Positions 6,721 to 9,313 of a stretch of 9,313 bases of DNA are shown here, one piece after another; position 1 is the stretch's first letter, and the number at the start of each line of letters is the position of its first letter. Under the pieces are notes generated by a model. That model had not been told where the DNA came from, did no database searches, and worked only from the letters and a program-made list of their open reading frames with translations. Origin of the DNA: CAYMCV01 sp964389005 (lineage in GTDB: Bacteria > Bacillota > Clostridia > Lachnospirales > Lachnospiraceae). The translations under genes were made by a program, and so were the position numbers. The stretch lies in NCBI GenBank assembly GCA_964389005.1, contig CAYMCV010000102.1, forward strand, positions 1 through 9,313, given 5' to 3'.

Positions 6721-8259
6721 ATGCGTATTACCAACAAGATTATGCAGAACAACTCACTTTACAACATCAACAACAACAAGTTATTACAGGACAAACTGAA
6801 CACGCAGATTGCGTCGCAGAAAACGGTCAACCGTCCTTCTGACGATCCTGTCATCGCGATTCGTTCGCTTCGACTGCGCAGCAACTTGAATGAGGTTGGT
6901 CAGTACTGTGATAAAAACATTCCGGATGCAGAGAGTTGGCTCGAATTGACGGAGACTGCCATCAATACGTCGACGGACATCATTACCAGGATGATTGAGC
7001 AGTTTCAGAAGGGTTCCAAGGGCAGCTTGACATCGGCAGACCGCGGGACAATTCTGGAGAGTCTATCGCAACTCGGTGCAGAGGTTTATGCAACGGGTAA
7101 TGCCGACTATGCGGGCAGAACAATTTTTACGGGATACAGAACAGATTCGCCGCTTTCGTTTCAGAGTAAGACGACACAGACCTATACTGTGAATGAACAA
7201 ATGACAAACGAAGCGCTAGATTCAATCACATATGTAAACATCGGAATTCTCGACACGCTGAATGAGACGAATTTTGATTCGGCTACGATGACGAGCGCAC
7301 AGGAGGTCAATTCCTATGAGGTTCATCGTCTGCGCTTGGCATATGATAGTCTGGATGCGGCAGCAGGTGCGACGATTGGCGCGAGTACCGGTTATGATGT
7401 TAACGGCAATAAGGTCTATACTTCATTGGGCACGGTTACGACAATGTCGAAGACGGGGGCGGTTGACCCGTATCGTGCGGTGTCGGATCCGACTTACACG
7501 CCCAATTATAACGCAGATGCAATTATATTCGTTCCGGAGACCGGCGAATTGCTTTTGGGTAAAAATGCTTACGCCAAGATACAGGCACTAAATCCCAATG
7601 CGGAAATCAAAGTTACCTATAACAAGACAGAATGGGATAAAGGAGATTTGCGTCCGGAACACTACTTTGCATGCGAGTCCGATGGTCTTGTTTATAACGG
7701 TGAGTATTTAACGAAAGATGCCGAGGAGGCGAAACAGGATATCACATATGATGTCGGTTTTAATCAGAAGATTCAAGTCAACACCACGGCGGATGAGGTG
7801 TTCAAGCACGGAATCGGCAGAGAGGTTGATGAAGTTGTCAGTATGTTACAGGAACTCGAGAGCATGGACGGCATCGTAAATAAGTTAAAAGCCATGAAGG
7901 ACAACAAAAGTTATGACCAAGATGCGGTTGCACTCAAACTTGCAGCGGCGCAAAAAGCACAAACCTATCTTTCCGATACGTTACAGAAGAAATTTGAGAG
8001 CGGTATCACCGAGATGCAGAGATATCTGGACGTTGCAAACCTGGCTTTGACTAATGTAGGAAACAAGACGGCAAGACTGGAATTGATTGAGAATCGTCTC
8101 GGCAATCAGAAGACTGCATTCAAGACATTGACCTCGGAGAATGAGGATGCAGATGTTGCAGAACTGGCAATTCAATTAAGCAGTGCGGAATTGACCTACA
8201 ATGCGGCACTGGCGGCAACAGGCAAAGTGATGGAGACGTCGCTGATGAATTTCATATGA
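6721..8259 (+). CDS. flgL: FlgL, hook-filament junction protein (HAP3)
   Basis: FlgL forms the outer junction ring, on which flagellin is built. The N-terminal flagellin-like domain is clear: MRITNKIMQNNSLYNINNN, then LNTQIASQKTVNRPSDDPV (about 27-45) in place of the flagellin signature, and a helix ending YAGRTIFTGYRTDSPL (about 130-146). The C-terminal flagellin-like helix runs GNKTARLELIENRLGNQK (about 447-464) and EDADVAELAIQLSSAELTYN (about 473-492) to the end MNFI. At 512 residues it is far longer than the roughly 300 of Bacillus or enteric FlgL. The excess is a middle insertion (about 150-370) containing a TYDVGFNQKIQVNTTADEVF segment, as in other clostridial FlgL. The start ATG has AGAGGTGA 3 bases upstream and lies 40 bases after flgK. 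It is a presumed client of FlgN. Confidence 0.92.
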   Translation: MRITNKIMQNNSLYNINNNKLLQDKLNTQIASQKTVNRPSDDPVIAIRSLRLRSNLNEVGQYCDKNIPDAESWLELTETAINTSTDIITRMIEQFQKGSKGSLTSADRGTILESLSQLGAEVYATGNADYAGRTIFTGYRTDSPLSFQSKTTQTYTVNEQMTNEALDSITYVNIGILDTLNETNFDSATMTSAQEVNSYEVHRLRLAYDSLDAAAGATIGASTGYDVNGNKVYTSLGTVTTMSKTGAVDPYRAVSDPTYTPNYNADAIIFVPETGELLLGKNAYAKIQALNPNAEIKVTYNKTEWDKGDLRPEHYFACESDGLVYNGEYLTKDAEEAKQDITYDVGFNQKIQVNTTADEVFKHGIGREVDEVVSMLQELESMDGIVNKLKAMKDNKSYDQDAVALKLAAAQKAQTYLSDTLQKKFESGITEMQRYLDVANLALTNVGNKTARLELIENRLGNQKTAFKTLTSENEDADVAELAIQLSSAELTYNAALAATGKVMETSLMNFI

Positions 8260-8281
8260 TGATACCAAATCAAAAGGAATC

Positions 8282-8328
8282 AGTCTTTTAGCCGGAAGAA
8301 AAGACTTAACGAAACATCAAATTCCGGC
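8282..8328 (+). promoter_or_regulatory. Possible H-type pseudoknot in the fliW-csrA leader
   Basis: Stem 1 is AGTCTTTT (8282-8289) with AAAAGACT (8299-8306), 8 perfect pairs around a 9-base loop. Seven bases of that loop, GCCGGAA (8291-8297), are perfectly complementary to TTCCGGC (8322-8328) downstream. The layout fits a classic H-type pseudoknot: a 1-base first loop, a 1-base junction, and a 15-base A-rich third loop (8307-8321). Alternatively the two stems are mutually exclusive and switch. The stem-1 loop also exposes a GGA (8294-8296), the core of CsrA sites, which stem 2 would hide. The fold lies between flgL and the fliW ribosome site (AGGAGG, 8350-8355). No sequence match to a named riboswitch is recognised. 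Confidence 0.55.
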
Positions 8329-8362
8329 AAAAAATAAAACAGACACAACAGGAGGAAGGGTT

Positions 8363-8821
8363 ATGGTAATACAAACAAGGATTTTTGGAGAAATTACGAT
8401 TGAGGATGATAAACTGATCCATTTTGAGAAGGGTATTATCGGATTTCCGGATTTGAAGGATTTCGCACTGGTACATGATGCAGAACAAGGAAGTAACGTA
8501 GGTATTCGCTGGATGCAGTCAGTACAGGAGCCGCAGTTTGCTATACCGGTAATGGACCCACTGCTGGTAAGAGAAGATTACAATCCCGTCATTGAGGATG
8601 AATTGTTGCAACCGCTTGGCGAATGGAAACCGGAGGAACTTTTGGTTCTTGTAAGTGTGACAATTCCCTCTGATTTGAAAAAAATGACGGTAAACTTGAT
8701 GGCTCCGTTTATCATTAATGCGGAGAGCAAAAAAGCCTGTCAGATCATAGTGGATAACGGAGATTATGCGATTAAATATCCCATCTATGACATCTTGCAG
8801 GAAAAGAAGGCGGGTGAATAG
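8363..8821 (+). CDS. fliW: FliW, flagellar assembly factor and CsrA antagonist
   Basis: FliW is a small cytosolic protein that binds either flagellin or CsrA. When flagellin is exported, freed FliW sequesters CsrA and flagellin translation resumes. The 152-residue product has the usual length and conserved stretches: IFGEITIEDDKLIHFEKGIIGFPD (as separate parts, about 7-30), IRWMQSVQEPQFAIPVMDP (about 48-66), LVLVSVTIPSDLKKMTVNL (about 94-112) with APFIIN immediately after, and QIIVDNGDYAIKYPI (about 127-141). The ATG at 8363 follows AGGAGG by 7 bases. The stop is one base before the csrA ATG, so the partner proteins are translationally linked. Its position next to csrA and after the junction genes is the standard arrangement in motile Firmicutes. 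Confidence 0.95.
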   Translation: MVIQTRIFGEITIEDDKLIHFEKGIIGFPDLKDFALVHDAEQGSNVGIRWMQSVQEPQFAIPVMDPLLVREDYNPVIEDELLQPLGEWKPEELLVLVSVTIPSDLKKMTVNLMAPFIINAESKKACQIIVDNGDYAIKYPIYDILQEKKAGE

Positions 8822-8822
8822 T

Positions 8823-9053
8823 ATGCTGGCATTGTCAAGGAGAAAAGGTGAAGCAATTGTAATTAACAATAATGTGGAAATCGTGGTTCTTGAAGTGAAG
8901 GGAGAACAGGTCAAACTGGGAATCAGTGCGCCGAAGGAAGTTCCCATATATCGCAAAGAAGTTTTTGTGCAGATTCAGGAGTCCAATAAGGAAGCCATGC
9001 AGAATGTTGATGCAGCGGCACTGGCGGATTTGTTTCATACATCAAAGGAATAG
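8823..9053 (+). CDS. csrA: CsrA, carbon storage / translational regulator
   Basis: CsrA is a dimeric RNA-binding protein that recognises GGA motifs, often in hairpin loops and over Shine-Dalgarno sites, and represses translation; in Bacillus its main target is the flagellin mRNA. The 76-residue product begins MLALSRRKGEAIVI and carries VKGEQVKLGISAPKEVPIYRKEV (in two parts, about 25-47). The RNA-contacting residues Leu4, Arg6 and Arg44 are all present. The C-terminal tail (about 48-76) is longer than in enteric CsrA, as expected for the FliW-binding type. The start at 8823 is fixed by the family's ML-x-L beginning; a possible GTG- or ATG-type extension into fliW would be wrong. The ribosome site GGGTG lies in the end of fliW, 6 bases away. 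Confidence 0.96.
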   Translation: MLALSRRKGEAIVINNNVEIVVLEVKGEQVKLGISAPKEVPIYRKEVFVQIQESNKEAMQNVDAAALADLFHTSKE

Positions 9054-9120
9054 GACGGGAAGTAATGTATGGGCCGTTGGTTGTTTTCGGGCGTAAATAG
9101 ATAGAACAGATTGGAAATCG

Positions 9121-9153
9121 AAAAATGTTTATAGTTTCTATAAACATTTTTTT
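9121..9153 (+). terminator. Intrinsic terminator after csrA
   Basis: A perfect 14-bp stem, AAAAATGTTTATAG (9121-9134) with CTATAAACATTTTT (9138-9151), has a 3-base loop TTT and runs into seven Ts (9147-9153). The stem is AT-rich, so it may be leaky, and it is symmetric enough to work on either strand. It lies 67 bases after csrA and would end the flgM-csrA transcript. Confidence 0.8.
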
Positions 9154-9168
9154 GATGATTACCGATAT
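9141..9168 (+). promoter_or_regulatory. Sigma-28 promoter for the next flagellar unit, overlapping the terminator
   Basis: TAAA at 9141-9144, 16 bases, then ACCGATAT at 9161-9168, which differs from GCCGATAT at one base. The -35 element lies in the descending arm of the terminator hairpin. The leader to the ATG at 9274 would be about 100 bases. Spacing is at the long end of the accepted range. Confidence 0.75.
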
Positions 9169-9184
9169 ATTTACTAGGAAAGCG

Positions 9185-9223
9185 GATTATTTCGTCTGTT
9201 TTGTAACCACAAACGAAATAATC
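9185..9223 (+). promoter_or_regulatory. Stem-loop in the leader of the 3' gene
   Basis: GATTATTTCGT (9185-9195) pairs perfectly with ACGAAATAATC (9213-9223). An inner stem TTGT (9201-9204) / ACAA (9209-9212) extends it across a 5-base bulge (9196-9200) to the loop AACC. There is no following T-run, so it is not a terminator. Position in a long sigma-28-driven leader suggests an mRNA stability or translation element. Confidence 0.5.
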
Positions 9224-9233
9224 ATCACAGATA

Positions 9234-9268
9234 GGCGGGAAGCCACAGTTGTGAACACACGGAGGTGA
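9234..9268 (+). promoter_or_regulatory. Candidate CsrA site pair and ribosome binding site
   Basis: GGC (9234-9236) / GCC (9242-9244) can close a loop GGGAA holding a GGA. Seventeen bases later comes the Shine-Dalgarno GGAGGTGA (9261-9268), 5 bases from the ATG. Two GGA sites, one in a hairpin and one on the ribosome site, resemble the two-site CsrA control of Bacillus hag. The 3-bp stem is weak, so only the ribosome site is certain. Confidence 0.35.
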
Positions 9269-9273
9269 ACAGT

Positions 9274-9313
9274 ATGGGAATAGAAGCAGTTGGAAGTACA
9301 ACTACATATCAGG
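9274..9313 (+). CDS. 5' end of a late flagellar gene, possibly FlaG-like (3'-partial)
   Basis: Only 13 complete codons are visible, reading MGIEAVGSTTTYQ, after an excellent ribosome site. The start does not resemble flagellin, which normally opens with an M(R/V)INxN-type sequence. A short MxIExV beginning followed by Ser/Thr-rich residues is like many clostridial FlaG proteins, which often precede fliD and fliS. The sigma-28 promoter upstream supports a late flagellar role. The CDS itself is likely; the family is a guess from few residues. Confidence 0.55.
   Translation, partial: MGIEAVGSTTTYQ

Noticed and set aside
8291..8328. GCCGGAA/TTCCGGC as an intrinsic terminator between flgL and fliW
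   Set aside because: It is followed by A-rich sequence, not a T-run, on the + strand, and fliW-csrA follow closely with no good promoter of their own in view.
8766..8822. Longer csrA start inside fliW
   Set aside because: CsrA proteins begin with ML-x-L-x-R; the ATG at 8823 gives exactly that, and the extension would have no family match.
8519..8956. Minus-strand open frame of 145 codons opposite fliW and csrA
   Set aside because: It lies fully opposite two well-identified genes and its translation has no recognisable domain; treated as a shadow frame.

Overview
The window is a late (class III) flagellar gene cluster from a Gram-positive anaerobe, most likely of the Lachnospiraceae (Clostridia). 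That placement is inferred from the gene order flgM-flgN-flgK-flgK-flgL-fliW-csrA, the sigma-28 promoter style, strong GGAGG-type ribosome binding sites and the large hybrid histidine kinase next door; no marker gene gives the genus. A run of Ns shows that this is a draft assembly, possibly a metagenome bin. All genes lie on the + strand.

Layout. Positions 1-1816 hold the 3' part of a hybrid sensor histidine kinase (PAS-like input, HisKA, HATPase_c, receiver), cut by the window edge and by a 10-N gap at 309-318. A near-consensus sigma-28 promoter (1836-1862) then drives flgM (anti-sigma factor), flgN (export chaperone) and a first flgK. An unusual 419-base spacer (4408-4826) follows. It carries a long imperfect palindrome and diverged repeats that resemble a small non-coding mobile or structured element. 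Next come a second, divergent flgK, then flgL, a 103-base leader with a possible H-type pseudoknot, and the fliW-csrA pair one base apart. An intrinsic terminator at 9121-9153 ends this unit. A second sigma-28 promoter (9141-9168), whose -35 box lies inside the terminator hairpin, starts the next transcript. Its first gene, probably flaG-like, begins at 9274 and runs off the window.

How the genes fit together. FlgM holds sigma-28 inactive until the hook is finished and FlgM is exported. FlgN escorts FlgK and FlgL, which form the hook-filament junction. FliW and CsrA form the partner switch that ties flagellin translation to filament assembly. The proteins are well-known families. The less ordinary content is in the non-coding DNA: the 4.4-4.7 kb palindromic element, the fliW leader fold, the overlapped terminator and promoter, and several leaders in which a GGA triplet can sit in a hairpin loop ahead of a GGA-containing Shine-Dalgarno sequence, a pattern that suggests CsrA control.
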